Program-made: the position numbers and the translations under genes
The notes under the pieces: model-generated
Told to the model about the DNA's origin: nothing
Databases searched by the model: none
The model's input: the letters and a program-made list of their open reading frames with translations, nothing else
Part shown: piece after piece, positions 53,457 through 62,918 of the stretch
Layout of the letters: each line of letters starts with the position of its first letter
How positions within the stretch are numbered: the first letter of the stretch is position 1
DNA from: Marinomonas rhizomae
GTDB lineage: Bacteria > Pseudomonadota > Gammaproteobacteria > Pseudomonadales > Marinomonadaceae
Length of the DNA: 64,000 nucleotides
Assembly: GCF_003315485.1 (NCBI RefSeq)
Contig: NZ_QNSE01000007.1
Coordinates: 62,001-126,000, forward strand
Reading direction: 5' to 3'

Positions 53457-53497
53457 TTGACTTAATATTCATATAAACATATATTCATACATATGAA
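53457..53497 (+). promoter_or_regulatory. Promoter of the amidohydrolase operon with overlapping operator
   Basis: TTGACT (53457-53462), a 17-bp spacer and TATATT (53480-53485) form a strong sigma-70 promoter. The inverted repeat TTCATACATATGAA (53484-53497) covers the end of the -10 box and the start site, a classic repressor position for the divergent GntR protein. Confidence 0.75.
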
Positions 53498-53562
53498 TTA
53501 CATAAGTACACAAAAAATCCTTGCACAAATAAATTTAACAACATGTATGTAAAGGTCTTTTA

Positions 53563-54405
53563 ATGATTTCTAACGCCGATCAGCCATTAAAAAGCATCGA
53601 CACTCACGCGCATATTTTTCGCACCGATTTACCGATGTCAGCAGAACGAAGATACGCACCAGACTATAACGCCCTACCTGAAGAATTCTTAACTCACTTA
53701 GCAGAGCACAACATTTCTCATGGTGTATTGGTTCAACCTAGTTTTTTAGGTACTGACAATAGCTATATGGTGCAAGCATTACGTCAACACCCAAATAAGC
53801 TCAAAGGCATTGCGGTTGTTAATCCTACTGTTAGTGACCTTGAATTAAATAAATTAGATGTGGCTGGTGTTGTCGGTGTTCGCTTAAATTTGATAAAAAA
53901 ACCTTTGGAGGATTACACGTCTCCTCTCTGGAAAAATTTTTTAAGTAAATTAGCAGAAAGAAAATGGGTCGTAGAAATACAACGAGAAATAGATGACTTA
54001 ACCGTTTTTTTGCCCTCTATTTTAGAATCTGGTGTGGAAGTCATTATCGATCACTTTGGCCGTACCTTAAACGGTATTCAAGCATTCAATCCTGCTCACC
54101 AAGACTTTTTAAATTTATTACGGAGTGGCGCTCCAGTATGGACAAAAGTATCAGCTGCTTATCGTTGTAATGCTAACCTTGAACAAGCGCAAGAAATGTT
54201 AGCCACCTTACGTTCAGCATATGGACATTCAGAGTATTTATTATGGGGCAGTGACTGGCCCAACACTCAATTCGAAGAAAAAACCAACTACACAAGTCAA
54301 TATCGTTTTATGGAAGCACTATTACCCAATATAGATGAGCGAAGCCAAATATTGCTGACCAACCCAAGCAAGTTGTTTAAATTTTCAAACACCCACACTG
54401 AATAA
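53563..54405 (+). CDS. Amidohydrolase-family protein (2-pyrone-4,6-dicarboxylate lactonase-like)
   Basis: 280-residue TIM-barrel hydrolase of the amidohydrolase_2 group. It starts with the metal-binding DTHAHIF motif (about 14-20), has VLVQPSFLGTDNSYM, GVRLNL, IDHFGR and the late GSDWPNTQFE, matching the LigI-type lactonase subgroup. These enzymes open lactone rings of small carboxylates. No other ring-degradation gene is nearby; a MatC-like carboxylate carrier and a chemoreceptor follow, consistent with use of an organic acid. The start follows an AAAGG ribosome-binding site. Confidence 0.85.
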   Translation: MISNADQPLKSIDTHAHIFRTDLPMSAERRYAPDYNALPEEFLTHLAEHNISHGVLVQPSFLGTDNSYMVQALRQHPNKLKGIAVVNPTVSDLELNKLDVAGVVGVRLNLIKKPLEDYTSPLWKNFLSKLAERKWVVEIQREIDDLTVFLPSILESGVEVIIDHFGRTLNGIQAFNPAHQDFLNLLRSGAPVWTKVSAAYRCNANLEQAQEMLATLRSAYGHSEYLLWGSDWPNTQFEEKTNYTSQYRFMEALLPNIDERSQILLTNPSKLFKFSNTHTE

Positions 54406-54426
54406 AAAAAAATAAGAGAAATTATC

Positions 54427-55728
54427 ATGATGAGCCTACTTGTTGTTGGAGCAATCCTTCTCTCCATAATCCTAGGGTATAAAACCCGTATAAATATTGG
54501 CCTTTTTGCCATTGCCTTTGCTTATTTAATTGGCAGTTTTGCACTTGGCCTAAGTCCTAATGACATCATTAAAATGTGGCCATTGAAAATTTTCTTCATC
54601 ATTTTCTCTGTGTCATTGTTTTACAGTTTTGCCATTATCAATGGCACCCTGGAAAAGCTAGCCGAACATCTTATGTATCGCTGTCGCCACTTTCCTCATC
54701 TGTTGCCATACGCTATTTACATCACAACAACCATTATTTCGGCACTCGGAGCGGGTTACTACACAGTGTTAGCCTTTATGGCCCCCATCACACTGCTACT
54801 TTGCCAACGTACAGGCATGAGCATGGTAATAGGCTCTATGTCAGTAGGTTACGGCGCTTTAACTGGGGCAAATTTCATGTCGAGTCAGAGCGGCATTATC
54901 TTCCGCGGTATCATGGCAAACGCTGGAGTCACGGAAAACCAAGCTTTTATCAACTCTATTGGCATTTTCTTAAGCACTGCCGTTATCCCGTTTGTGGTGA
55001 TTACGGCACTGGTCTTTTTCACCAAACACCGTAGCGTCATAGCGAAAAGTGACTTCCAAGCAGAACGCCCAACTGCATTTAATAAAGAACAACGCCAAAC
55101 ACTCACCCTCACTCTGGTTATGATGGGACTCGTCTTACTCGCACCCATTTCGCACCTGTTATTACCAGACAATCAGACGATCACCTTCATCAATTCCAAG
55201 ATGAACATTGGCTTAATTGCTAGCGTGTTTTCTGTTATTGCACTCTTGTTGAAATTAGGCGACGAGCGCAAGGCCATTGCATCCGTTCCTTGGTCTACTC
55301 TCATTATGATTTGTGGCGTAGGCATGTTGATTTCTGTCGCAATAAAAGCCGGTACAATCAATGATCTTGCAGCGTGGATCGGCACCTCGATTCCTGCTTT
55401 TTTAGTGCCAGTTGTATTTGGCATTGTCGCTGCCTTTATGTCTCTATTTGCCAGTACATTAGGCGTGGTTACCCCTGCACTTTTCCCAATAGTACCCTCT
55501 ATTGCTCAAAGCTTGTCACTTGATCCGATGATGTTATTCATCTGTATTGTCGTCGGTGCGCAAGCCACGGCAATCTCACCTTTCTCCTCTGGAGGAAGTT
55601 TGATTCTGGGTGCCTGCCCAACGGAGGAAAGCCGAACAAAACTATTTCCTCAACTACTGTTCCGCGCAGCCCCACTAGGCTTTGCAGCCGCACTAGCCTT
55701 TAACTTGTTAATCACCTTCGTGCTTTAG
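54427..55728 (+). CDS. MatC-like carboxylate carrier (ion transporter superfamily)
   Basis: 433-residue inner-membrane protein with about twelve hydrophobic segments. The N-terminus MMSLLVVGAILLSIILGYKT, then INIGLFAIAFAYLIG, resembles the dicarboxylate carrier MatC N-terminal domain. Re-entrant-like Gly/Ser stretches occur in each half (ISALGAGYYTVLAFMAP; ATAISPFSSGGSLILGACP), as in the ArsB/SLC13 class. It probably imports the substrate of the preceding hydrolase. It begins 21 bp after that gene and precedes a chemoreceptor gene. Confidence 0.82.
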   Translation: MMSLLVVGAILLSIILGYKTRINIGLFAIAFAYLIGSFALGLSPNDIIKMWPLKIFFIIFSVSLFYSFAIINGTLEKLAEHLMYRCRHFPHLLPYAIYITTTIISALGAGYYTVLAFMAPITLLLCQRTGMSMVIGSMSVGYGALTGANFMSSQSGIIFRGIMANAGVTENQAFINSIGIFLSTAVIPFVVITALVFFTKHRSVIAKSDFQAERPTAFNKEQRQTLTLTLVMMGLVLLAPISHLLLPDNQTITFINSKMNIGLIASVFSVIALLLKLGDERKAIASVPWSTLIMICGVGMLISVAIKAGTINDLAAWIGTSIPAFLVPVVFGIVAAFMSLFASTLGVVTPALFPIVPSIAQSLSLDPMMLFICIVVGAQATAISPFSSGGSLILGACPTEESRTKLFPQLLFRAAPLGFAAALAFNLLITFVL

Positions 55729-55797
55729 CATCCAAAAACTTCTTTGGGCGTATGCATCACTTAGGTGCTACGCCCCTATTTATATGGAGATACCCAA

Positions 55798-57693
55798 ATG
55801 ACGTTTTCATTACGCGCTAGAATTCTAAGTGTCAGCATTCTAGCGGTTGTTATAATGACGACTTATTTAGTTACGGAAACAACATTATCGCTCACTCAGC
55901 AAATGCACGATTCTTTATTAAAAGATGTTCGCCATTTTTCAAAAGCCTATGGCGATAACACCAGCGAGTGGCTAAACAGTCGCAAAGCCATTGCGGAATC
56001 TCTTGCCCATACATTAGAGCGAGCGCCAGACCAATCACCCTACATAGCTATCAAACAAGCCTATGAAAGTGGTAAGTTTGCCTTAACCTACTTTGGTAAT
56101 AACGATGGTAAAATGTATCGTCAAGATCCCGCCTTAGATGCAAAGCGTCCTGACTACGATCCACGTAAAAAAGACTGGTATAAAGAAGCTATGGGAATTG
56201 GTAAAGCCAGTATCCTTGGCCCAAACTTAAGCTCCACAACAAAAGAGCTGGTTATTATCTTAACCAACCCCGTTATTAAAAACGGTCAAAGTTTCGGCAT
56301 GGTTGGCGCTAACCTAAGCTTGGATCAATTATCGAAACAGGTGGCTGAACTTAATATACCAGGTTCTGGATCAGCTATGATGGTGGCATCGAATAATGAC
56401 ATTATCGCCCATGCAAATAAAAATATGGTGATGAAAAAAGCCGAATCTATATCACCTATTTTCGCACCTAAACTTCTATCCGCTCTCGCAAGGGAAAATA
56501 CGCTGGTAAAACAAGTTTTAAATAACCATGAAATTTTTGCCTACGCTCAAAACATCCCTAATACGGATTGGACATTAGTATTCACTATGAACAAAAGTGA
56601 ACTAATGGCACCAGTGTATAAAGTATTAGTTCGTCAAATCATCACAGCGTTGGTTCTATTAGCGATCTTTAGTTACTTCTTATATTGGTTATTTAAAATA
56701 CTCTTTAGCGATTTAAATCGTGTATCCAAAGCTTTACAAGATATATCCAAAGGCAAAGGTGATTTACGTGCTCGTATCGCAGTAAAACGAAATGATGAAA
56801 TCGGTGTATTGGCCCAAGGTTTTAACGACTTTGTTAACCACATGCACGGCGTTGTCGAGCGCCTAAAAGTGCTTTCTAAAGACCTCGCTGACGAATCACA
56901 TAACGTGTCAAACGCCTCAACTCAAAGCGCGTCTCGTGTTGCCACTCAGCAACAAGAAATCAACCAAGTCGCCTCCGCCGTCATCGAAATGGCTTCAGCA
57001 ACTCACGAAATCGCAGGAAACGCAGAAAGAGCAGCAAAGGCCGCTAGTCATTCCGTCGAACTGGGCCAAAAAGGCAGCATTCAAGTAAAACAGAGCCGCA
57101 ACTCAACTTACCAACTAGCCAACGAGGTAAGCCTTGCTACAGAGCAAATCTCTGCCTTAGATCACCATGCTCAGCAAATCAGCGGCATTTTATCGACCAT
57201 TACTGACATCGCAAAACAAACTAACCTATTAGCACTGAATGCAGCGATTGAAGCAGCTCGAGCAGGGGAGCATGGCCGTGGCTTTGCAGTAGTAGCCGAC
57301 GAAGTACGTACACTTTCTCAACGCACTCACTCTTCTACAGAAGAGATTCAAAAGATGATTGAGCTACTACAAACACAAACATCAAAAGCCGTTACGTCAA
57401 TGCAAACCAGCAGCTCCAAAGCCCAAGCAAGTGTTGTCGATGCCGATACCACGACAGAAAGCCTAGAGGAAATTGCTAATGCCATCATCACTATTTCAGA
57501 CATGGCAACACAAATTGCCACTGCTGCCGAAGAGCAAACAGCAGTAACCAATGAGATCAATCAAAACAGCGAAATCATTCGCCAAGTTGCGGCAGACTTA
57601 GCAATTGAAAGTAAAACCGGCGTTGAACAGTCAAAACGTCTCAGCCAACTTGCAAAGCAAGTAGACACAGAAGTCTGCCAGTTCCAGACCTGA
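55798..57693 (+). CDS. Methyl-accepting chemotaxis protein with dCache sensor
   Basis: Membrane chemoreceptor of 631 aa from the ATG at 55798 (GGAG ribosome-binding site; an earlier in-frame start at 55765 is not favoured). Membrane segment 1 is about 9-30, a periplasmic dCache domain about 35-275 with the ligand-pocket motif [12 protein letters not shown], segment 2 about 280-302, HAMP about 303-355, then the signalling domain with the hairpin tip [29 protein letters not shown]. No CheR-docking pentapeptide is seen at the end. Downstream of a hydrolase and a carrier, it probably senses the same compound. Confidence 0.93.
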   Translation: MTFSLRARILSVSILAVVIMTTYLVTETTLSLTQQMHDSLLKDVRHFSKAYGDNTSEWLNSRKAIAESLAHTLERAPDQSPYIAIKQAYESGKFALTYFGNNDGKMYRQDPALDAKRPDYDPRKKDWYKEAMGIGKASILGPNLSSTTKELVIILTNPVIKNGQSFGMVGANLSLDQLSKQVAELNIPGSGSAMMVASNNDIIAHANKNMVMKKAESISPIFAPKLLSALARENTLVKQVLNNHEIFAYAQNIPNTDWTLVFTMNKSELMAPVYKVLVRQIITALVLLAIFSYFLYWLFKILFSDLNRVSKALQDISKGKGDLRARIAVKRNDEIGVLAQGFNDFVNHMHGVVERLKVLSKDLADESHNVSNASTQSASRVATQQQEINQVASAVIEMASATHEIAGNAERAAKAASHSVELGQKGSIQVKQSRNSTYQLANEVSLATEQISALDHHAQQISGILSTITDIAKQTNLLALNAAIEAARAGEHGRGFAVVADEVRTLSQRTHSSTEEIQKMIELLQTQTSKAVTSMQTSSSKAQASVVDADTTTESLEEIANAIITISDMATQIATAAEEQTAVTNEINQNSEIIRQVAADLAIESKTGVEQSKRLSQLAKQVDTEVCQFQT

Positions 57694-58239
57694 ACTTTTT
57701 CATCGATAGAGCTAACATGTGAGTGACAGCCAACAGGCAACATCTGTGCATTTTTATAGTAATGAAGGTGAGCCATTATAGATAAGCGCCCAAAACTTCA
57801 TCAAAATGTAGGCAAAAAAAAGTGATGGCTCAAAAAATGAGACATCACTAAAAAAAAGGGAAGTACAGAATGAATCTTTAGCAATTAAAAGAAACATCAC
57901 CCTTACAAAAGGGCTACTGTCACTACTTAAAAAGTACAAAATAAGATAGAGAACAGATTCATTGGCGAATCAGGTAAAACGTTACCGGACTCACAGAATT
58001 TCAACAGGTTGAAGGAGGAATGTGAAAAACTAAGTGGTATATTTAATGTCAAACAACCTTCAATAAGAGGCAATGATAAAGGGATAAATGACGCATAACA
58101 ATATGCGAAAAGCATCATGAACATTCTTATCTCGTTCGAGGCTTTTCGCGTAAATTGATGAAAATTAGCAAGAAGATGTCACTAAAAAATAGTAAAAAGA
58201 GCATATCTACTATCTTTTAAAAATCTAGGACATCAATAC
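57694..58239. other. Gene-poor region after the chemoreceptor
   Basis: About 550 bp, AT-rich, without an intact gene that I accept. Two overlapping plus-strand frames without start codons (57812-57949 and 57931-58098) look like a frameshifted coding remnant. Frames on the minus strand here seem to be shadows of it. No terminator with a clear stem was found after the chemoreceptor. Confidence 0.5.
57812..58098 (+). pseudogene. Possible frameshifted protein-coding remnant
   Basis: Frame one (57812-57949) reads like a Lys/Leu/Asn-rich helical protein (EVQNESLAIKRNITLTKG). Frame two (57931-58098) continues with GESGKTLPDSQNFNRLKEE and ends at TAA. They overlap by 19 bp, and a single indel in the A-rich stretch near 57930-57945 would join them into one segment of about 95 codons. 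Neither has a start codon. The amino-acid composition looks protein-like and the codon choice is AT-rich compared with neighbours. Family not recognised; it could also be chance. Confidence 0.3.
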
Positions 58240-58665
58240 CTATTTCAACTCATCTAGATTCGTCAAAACCCACGCACTATCGTGCTGGCTGAAACCAATT
58301 TTGGGATAGTAATTCACCGCTTGCGGGGCAGATAATAAAATTAAAGAACATTGAGGTTGCAAAGCTTCTTTGGTCATTCGCACCAAAGTTTTACCAACGC
58401 CCGAAGCTTGCACCGACTCATCTACGGCCAAGTCTGATAAGTAACAACAAAAGGCAAAGTCAGTCACCGAGCGTGCTACACCTATCAAATGCCCATTTTT
58501 CCAAGCGGTAATCAATAAGTTAGCGTTTTCCAACATGGCTTCTATGACTTCAAACTGATCTATTGGGCGGCGCGCACCAAGCGTGGTTTTAGACAACAAT
58601 TCAATAAACTGATCTGCTGTAATGGACTGATTTACCTTGTACTTGATGAGCTGTTCACTAGACAT
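58240..58665 (-). CDS. GNAT-family N-acetyltransferase
   Basis: 141-residue acetyltransferase. The acetyl-CoA-binding motif A is visible as CYLSDLAVDESVQASGVGKTLV, with the pyrophosphate loop QASGVGK at 86-92. LITAWKNGHLIGVARSVTDF is the preceding beta hairpin, and NYYPKIGFSQHDSAWVL the usual C-terminal part. Target unknown; proteins of this size modify small molecules or other proteins. Single gene with 240 bp before greB and a gene-poor region on the other side. Confidence 0.9.
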   Translation of the reverse strand: MSSEQLIKYKVNQSITADQFIELLSKTTLGARRPIDQFEVIEAMLENANLLITAWKNGHLIGVARSVTDFAFCCYLSDLAVDESVQASGVGKTLVRMTKEALQPQCSLILLSAPQAVNYYPKIGFSQHDSAWVLTNLDELK

Positions 58666-58909
58666 TAGGACACCTTACAAAATGTGATAAGAATAAATAT
58701 AGAGCAATTTATATGTTTATAACATAAGCATGAGTCCGGTGTGATCAAAGTAGCTAAGACACAACTTTTGATTAATTGACTTCCATTAGTTGTAGCTGAA
58801 TATTAAGGCAGGATCAATTTTCGGCGGTTTGTCCCTGCTGCGACCGATTTAATAAAAGCAACCTTAAATCTACAACCTGCAGACTCGACAAGCTGATTGA
58901 CCTTCAGTT

Positions 58910-59383
58910 TTATTTCTCATACTGAATATCTAAAACATACCAAGTTTTGTCTCCTGATGGAGCGCGTACAACAAGTTCATCATCAACTTGTTTTCCGAGA
59001 CACGCTTTCGCCATGGGTGAGTCGATTGATATATAGTCATCTCGACCATAAATTTCCTCTCCCCCAACAATCCGAAAACGTAATGTTTTTTCATCATCGT
59101 CTTCTAGCGTAACCCATGCCCCGAAAAAAACCTTGCCGTCTTGTTGAGGGTGGTAATCCACTATCTGAATATCTTCTAGAACTTTTCGAAGGAAGCGAAC
59201 TCTTCTATCAATTTCACGCAACCGGCGCTTATTGTATTGATAATCAGCATTTTCAGATCTATCACCAAGTCCAGCAGCCCAAGTCACAATCTCAGTAATT
59301 CTAGGCCTTTCTTTACGCCACAAAAAATCAACTTCGTCTTTGAGTTTTTGATGGCCTTCGCGGGTAATAAGCTTTGCTCGCAT
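58910..59383 (-). CDS. greB: Transcription elongation factor GreB
   Basis: Rescues backtracked RNA polymerase by stimulating its RNA cleavage. 157 aa from the ATG at 59383 (MRAKLITREGHQ, matching GreB starts; the frame allows seven more codons). The coiled-coil N-domain carries LGDRSENADYQYNKRRLREIDRR, with the acidic tip that reaches the polymerase active site. The C-domain has KVFFGAWV, FRIVGGEEIYGRDDYISIDSP and WYVLDIQYE. GreA can be excluded by the NADYQYNK form and the FFGAWV segment. Housekeeping, single gene. Confidence 0.96.
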   Translation of the reverse strand: MRAKLITREGHQKLKDEVDFLWRKERPRITEIVTWAAGLGDRSENADYQYNKRRLREIDRRVRFLRKVLEDIQIVDYHPQQDGKVFFGAWVTLEDDDEKTLRFRIVGGEEIYGRDDYISIDSPMAKACLGKQVDDELVVRAPSGDKTWYVLDIQYEK

Positions 59384-59474
59384 AGAGACGTCCAGAGCTA
59401 GCACTTAGATCAATCAAAAATATTAGACTTTTCGAGACTAAGTATATTAAAAGGGAATACAGTTAAAAAAAACA

Positions 59475-59507
59475 AAAATGCCGCCAACGGTAACTTGGCG
59501 GCATTTT
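59475..59507. terminator. Terminator downstream of mscS
   Basis: A 13-bp perfect stem (59475-59487 with 59495-59507) with a 7-base loop and A/T-rich ends. It lies 38 bp after the mscS stop in the minus direction. Confidence 0.9.
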
Positions 59508-59544
59508 ATATTTTACAACGATAAGGAGTTAAAGCGATATCTGC

Positions 59545-60375
59545 TTATGATTCCTGTTTGTGTACATGAACGTCCATTTGTGGATAAGGAATCCCAACAC
59601 CACGCTCATCAAAGGTGTATTTGATTTTTTCCAAAAGATCCGCTCTTACTGTCCAATAATCGCCAGATGCAACCCAAGGACGTAGGAAAAAATTGACTGA
59701 ACTATCCGCTAATTCAGACACTGCAATTAAGCATTCAGGATCTTTTAAGATACGCTCGTCGGCATTAACTATTTCTTCCATGATTTGTTTTGCCAAGCGA
59801 ATATCTGCATCGTAACTAATACCAATTACAAGATCTAAACGACGAGTCGCTTCACGAGAAAAGTTAACAATAGAACCATTCATCACTGAAGAGTTAGGTA
59901 CTATGATGACTCGGTTATCTGGTGTTTTAAGATGTGTATGGAATAACTCAATACGATTAACTGTCCCCATTTGACCACCAGCATCAATAAAGTCGCCAGA
60001 CCGAAACGGACGTAATATTATAATCAATACGCCTGAGGCAAAGTTAGATAAGGACCCTTGCAAAGCAAGACCGACCGCCAAACCTGCCGCACCCAGAATA
60101 GCAATAAAGGACGTCGTCTCTACTCCAACTTGTCCTAGTGCCATCAAAGTAACGCCAGCAAACATCAAAGCATACAAGATACTCGAAGCAAAACCTGCAA
60201 CCGCCTGATCGACAGAAGCTTTCAGCATTCGCTTTTCGCACCAATGAGAAACTTTGGAAGCAATAAATTTACCCACAAAGAATACAACAAGACCCACCAC
60301 CAAATTAATAACACTATCTGCCAACCAAGGCATCAACTCGGAACCTTGATCAAATAACGCTTCTATCTCATTCAT
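59545..60375 (-). CDS. mscS: Small-conductance mechanosensitive channel MscS
   Basis: Pressure-relief channel opened by membrane tension during osmotic downshock. 276 aa from the ATG at 60375 (AGGA upstream; a GTG five codons earlier is possible), close to the E. coli length. Three membrane segments lie at about 20-120; the third is the pore helix with the Gly/Ala pattern AAGLAVGLALQGSLSNFASGV. The beta domain follows (PFRSGDFID; TPDNRVIIVPNS), then the alpha/beta cage to residue 276. Last gene of the esterase-IMPase-DUF2489 unit, ending at a strong terminator. Confidence 0.95.
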   Translation of the reverse strand: MNEIEALFDQGSELMPWLADSVINLVVGLVVFFVGKFIASKVSHWCEKRMLKASVDQAVAGFASSILYALMFAGVTLMALGQVGVETTSFIAILGAAGLAVGLALQGSLSNFASGVLIIILRPFRSGDFIDAGGQMGTVNRIELFHTHLKTPDNRVIIVPNSSVMNGSIVNFSREATRRLDLVIGISYDADIRLAKQIMEEIVNADERILKDPECLIAVSELADSSVNFFLRPWVASGDYWTVRADLLEKIKYTFDERGVGIPYPQMDVHVHKQES

Positions 60376-60410
60376 ACTTAAATCCTGCACCCTTCCGTTT
60401 TAAAATAAAA

Positions 60411-60782
60411 TCAAACTAAATACTTTGATTTATGCTGCCACTCATCCAATAATAATTCCAGCTGAGAAATACCTTTTTTATTGAAATCAATACAAATTCG
60501 CCCGTCAATTAACTGCGTTCCTTTCACACCCATTTCATCAATTAATAAGCACTGTTCTCTTAACTCATCAAGCACATCGTCATCCCTAACCGACATACCG
60601 ATAAAAGCATGCCATTCATATTCAGGTAAAATACCTTGAATGGCTTTTTGCAGCAAAGTGACGCATTGATCCTGCGTCAACCTGTAATAGGGTACTTTTG
60701 ATTGATGACGAATAAAAAACAACACCAGCAAAACTAACAATAAAAATAAAAAGCTGATAGAAACGAGTAACTGAAGCAACAT
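60411..60782 (-). CDS. Small membrane-anchored protein of unknown function
   Basis: 123-residue protein with one N-terminal membrane segment (about 4-25, Leu-rich) followed by a soluble domain of about 95 residues with YYRLTQDQCVTLLQKAIQG, YEWHAFIGMSVRDDDVLDEL and RICIDFNKKGISQLELLLDEW. I do not recognise the family. The anchor plus RHQ just after it resembles the protein encoded just upstream, suggesting a shared membrane site. Its ATG overlaps the stop of that gene by one base (TAATG). It precedes mscS by 35 bp. Confidence 0.75.
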   Translation of the reverse strand: MLLQLLVSISFLFLLLVLLVLFFIRHQSKVPYYRLTQDQCVTLLQKAIQGILPEYEWHAFIGMSVRDDDVLDELREQCLLIDEMGVKGTQLIDGRICIDFNKKGISQLELLLDEWQHKSKYLV

Positions 60783-61240
60783 TACTTAAAATCATAAGCC
60801 ATTAATGAAGACTTAGCACGTTGCAAATGCTCAGCATGCTCTACTTCATAACTATCCATTTCGAGTCGAAACTTCATTTTCGCAGGTTTAGGTAAATCCC
60901 CCCACTGTTCGTGAGTTGGAATATGCTGAGTTTTTTCAGTAATAATATAGAAAGCAGAAATATCCTCATGCTCAGAAAAATCTTCACTTAACTGATCCAA
61001 AAGGTGCTTTATACGAATACTGGCTTCTATCCAATTTAGTTCCTCAGTCCCTACCGTTTGTAGCAATACGCGAATACTATCAATTCTTTTTTGACGCTCT
61101 TCAAAAAAACGATCTTCTCCAGCGCGAATCTTTTCTTCTCGCGCCTTATTCAATCTTAGCTGATGACGAATAAACCAAAGAGAAACCGCAATCACACAAA
61201 TACAACAAAGCAACACAATAATAAACGCTGTAAAAGACAT
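60782..61240 (-). CDS. DUF2489-like membrane-anchored protein
   Basis: 152-residue protein with one N-terminal membrane segment (about 5-24, FIIVLLCCICVIAVSLWFI) and a cytoplasmic helical domain with ERQKRIDSIRVLLQTVG, the pattern of DUF2489. Function unknown. It is cotranscribed with another small anchored protein (one-base overlap) and lies 30 bp after an inositol-monophosphatase-family gene. Confidence 0.78.
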   Translation of the reverse strand: MSFTAFIIVLLCCICVIAVSLWFIRHQLRLNKAREEKIRAGEDRFFEERQKRIDSIRVLLQTVGTEELNWIEASIRIKHLLDQLSEDFSEHEDISAFYIITEKTQHIPTHEQWGDLPKPAKMKFRLEMDSYEVEHAEHLQRAKSSLMAYDFK

Positions 61241-61269
61241 AAAGTCTCCAATCTACCAAAATAAACAGG

Positions 61270-62082
61270 CTATAAATTAAGATCTACAAGAGTAAAGAGA
61301 TCATCATACAATTGCGGCGACGACACCAACAATCCTTCGCCATTCACTACATTAGGCCAAGTGGATGTGCTAGATAAATAATATCCCACTTTGGCACCCG
61401 CCTCTTCCGCAATCAAGGTTCCTGCCGCCATATCCCAAGGTTTCACACTTTCAAAATAGGCATCTAAACGACCGGCCGCCACCCAACATAAGTCCAACGC
61501 GGCGGAGCCATTACGGCGAATGTCTTGGCAATGATGCAAAATACGCGACACTCGCTCAATAATCGGTGACAGTGCCGTTTTTTGATAAGGAAACCCTGTG
61601 GCAACCAGAGCATTCCTTAGCTCCTGCGCCCCAGAAACCGACAAAGGCTCACCATTACAAAAGGCACCTAAGCCTTTTAAAGCCCAAAAGCACTCCCCTA
61701 GAAATGGCGCATTGACCACACCTAAAATTCGCTGATCGCCAATATAAAGACCAATAGAAACTGCAACATGACAGTGCCCATGTGCAAAATTTACCGTACC
61801 ATCAATAGGATCAATCACCCAAACTGGCACGTCCTCACCAATATTCCCTAGATCCATATTCGGTGAAGATTCTTCCGATAAAATGCAGTGTGACGGATAA
61901 CGTTCGACGATACTGCTACAAATATACTGATCAACAGCAACATCCGTTGAGGTTACCAACTCATGATCCGCTTTGTAGTCACGTACAAAGGCTGATCTCG
62001 CACGCGCTTCGACGATCATCTCGCCAGCTTGCCATGCTAAAGCTTTCGCAAAATCTAGCCATTCTTCATAGTTTTCAGACAC
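61270..62082 (-). CDS. Inositol-monophosphatase-family phosphatase
   Basis: 270-residue Mg-dependent phosphatase. The two family signatures are clear: metal-site DPIDGTVNFAHG (91-102; Asp91 and Asp94) with Glu70 in ILSEES, and the C-terminal KPWDMAAGTLIAEEAGAKV. This fits SuhB/myo-inositol-1-monophosphatase or related sugar-phosphate, histidinol-phosphate or PAP phosphatases; the sequence does not decide between them. It begins 42 bp after the esterase gene and probably belongs to a five-gene minus-strand unit ending in mscS. Confidence 0.9.
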   Translation of the reverse strand: MSENYEEWLDFAKALAWQAGEMIVEARARSAFVRDYKADHELVTSTDVAVDQYICSSIVERYPSHCILSEESSPNMDLGNIGEDVPVWVIDPIDGTVNFAHGHCHVAVSIGLYIGDQRILGVVNAPFLGECFWALKGLGAFCNGEPLSVSGAQELRNALVATGFPYQKTALSPIIERVSRILHHCQDIRRNGSAALDLCWVAAGRLDAYFESVKPWDMAAGTLIAEEAGAKVGYYLSSTSTWPNVVNGEGLLVSSPQLYDDLFTLVDLNL

Positions 62083-62123
62083 AAAAACCCCTTAAATAAG
62101 ACAAGATAATTTCGCCAAATACA

Positions 62124-62792
62124 CTACGCTAATCGTGCGTTTATCCAGTGAGAAATATCCTGTACTTGCTCTGGACAAACTGAATGAGGCATATCATAAA
62201 GTTGATAAGAAACAGAATATCCTTTAGACACCAAAAGCTCTCTTGCTTGAGTCGCCAATACTGGAGCAACAACTGGGTCTTGCGAGCCATGATGGATAAG
62301 AATAGGCGTTTGTCCATTAGGGCAAGTATCCGCTTCTGGTGCTTGGTCGCCCTTAACCAAATAGGTTGATAGTTCAAGGATACCCGCCAATATATGCTTA
62401 GTACGTAAGGCAGTTTGATATGCGATCACCCCACCCTGTGAAAAACCCGCCAAAATAATTCGATTTGGAGCAATACCCTTATCAATTTGATCTTGTATTA
62501 ACTGTTCAACTTGCAAATAGGATTCCTCGATATTTTCCATATCGACTGTACGCTCTAATGTCATTTCATAAATGTCATACCAGGCTCGCATCTCCATCCC
62601 CCCATTTATCGTAACAGGACGGCGTGGAGCATGAGGAAAAACAAAGCGCACCTTTAAGCTTGGCAGTAAAGATAAAGCAGGAACCAAAGACTCGAAATCA
62701 TGACCGTCTGATCCAAGACCATGTAGCCAAATAATAGCAGAATCAGGTTGTTCGTTCGTTTCCACTAAGACAGAAGGCAATAATTTAGTCAT
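62124..62792 (-). CDS. Alpha/beta-hydrolase carboxylesterase (phospholipase/carboxylesterase family)
   Basis: 222-residue esterase of the acyl-protein-thioesterase-like group. Visible are the oxyanion region IIWLHGLGSDGHDF, nucleophile Ser118 in AGFSQGGVIA, Asp172 in HHGSQDPVVA and His203 in DMPHSVCPEQV. The order and spacing match Pseudomonas EstB/CarE enzymes that cleave short-chain esters. No signal peptide, so cytoplasmic. First gene of the minus-strand operon; the glycerate-kinase-like gene upstream is cut off by a terminator. Confidence 0.93.
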   Translation of the reverse strand: MTKLLPSVLVETNEQPDSAIIWLHGLGSDGHDFESLVPALSLLPSLKVRFVFPHAPRRPVTINGGMEMRAWYDIYEMTLERTVDMENIEESYLQVEQLIQDQIDKGIAPNRIILAGFSQGGVIAYQTALRTKHILAGILELSTYLVKGDQAPEADTCPNGQTPILIHHGSQDPVVAPVLATQARELLVSKGYSVSYQLYDMPHSVCPEQVQDISHWINARLA

Positions 62793-62805
62793 TTTTTAAC
62801 ACTCC

Positions 62806-62840
62806 AAAAAAATAGGCTATCGCAATTTGCTATAGCCTAT
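62806..62840 (-). terminator. Terminator of the glycerate-kinase-like gene
   Basis: A 9-bp perfect stem, ATAGGCTAT (62812-62820) with ATAGCCTAT (62832-62840), is followed on the minus strand by a run of T (62806-62811). Confidence 0.85.
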
Positions 62841-62918
62841 CATATTGATGTTTTTCACTCGACATATAGAGTCTTCAACTGCCTCCGTCTTTCTTAAAAT
62901 GACTTTTAATGTTAGAAC

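Noticed and set aside
57754-58124. Two minus-strand frames in the gene-poor region
   Set aside because: Low-complexity Phe/Leu/Ser translations antisense to the more protein-like plus-strand frames; no starts with ribosome-binding sites.
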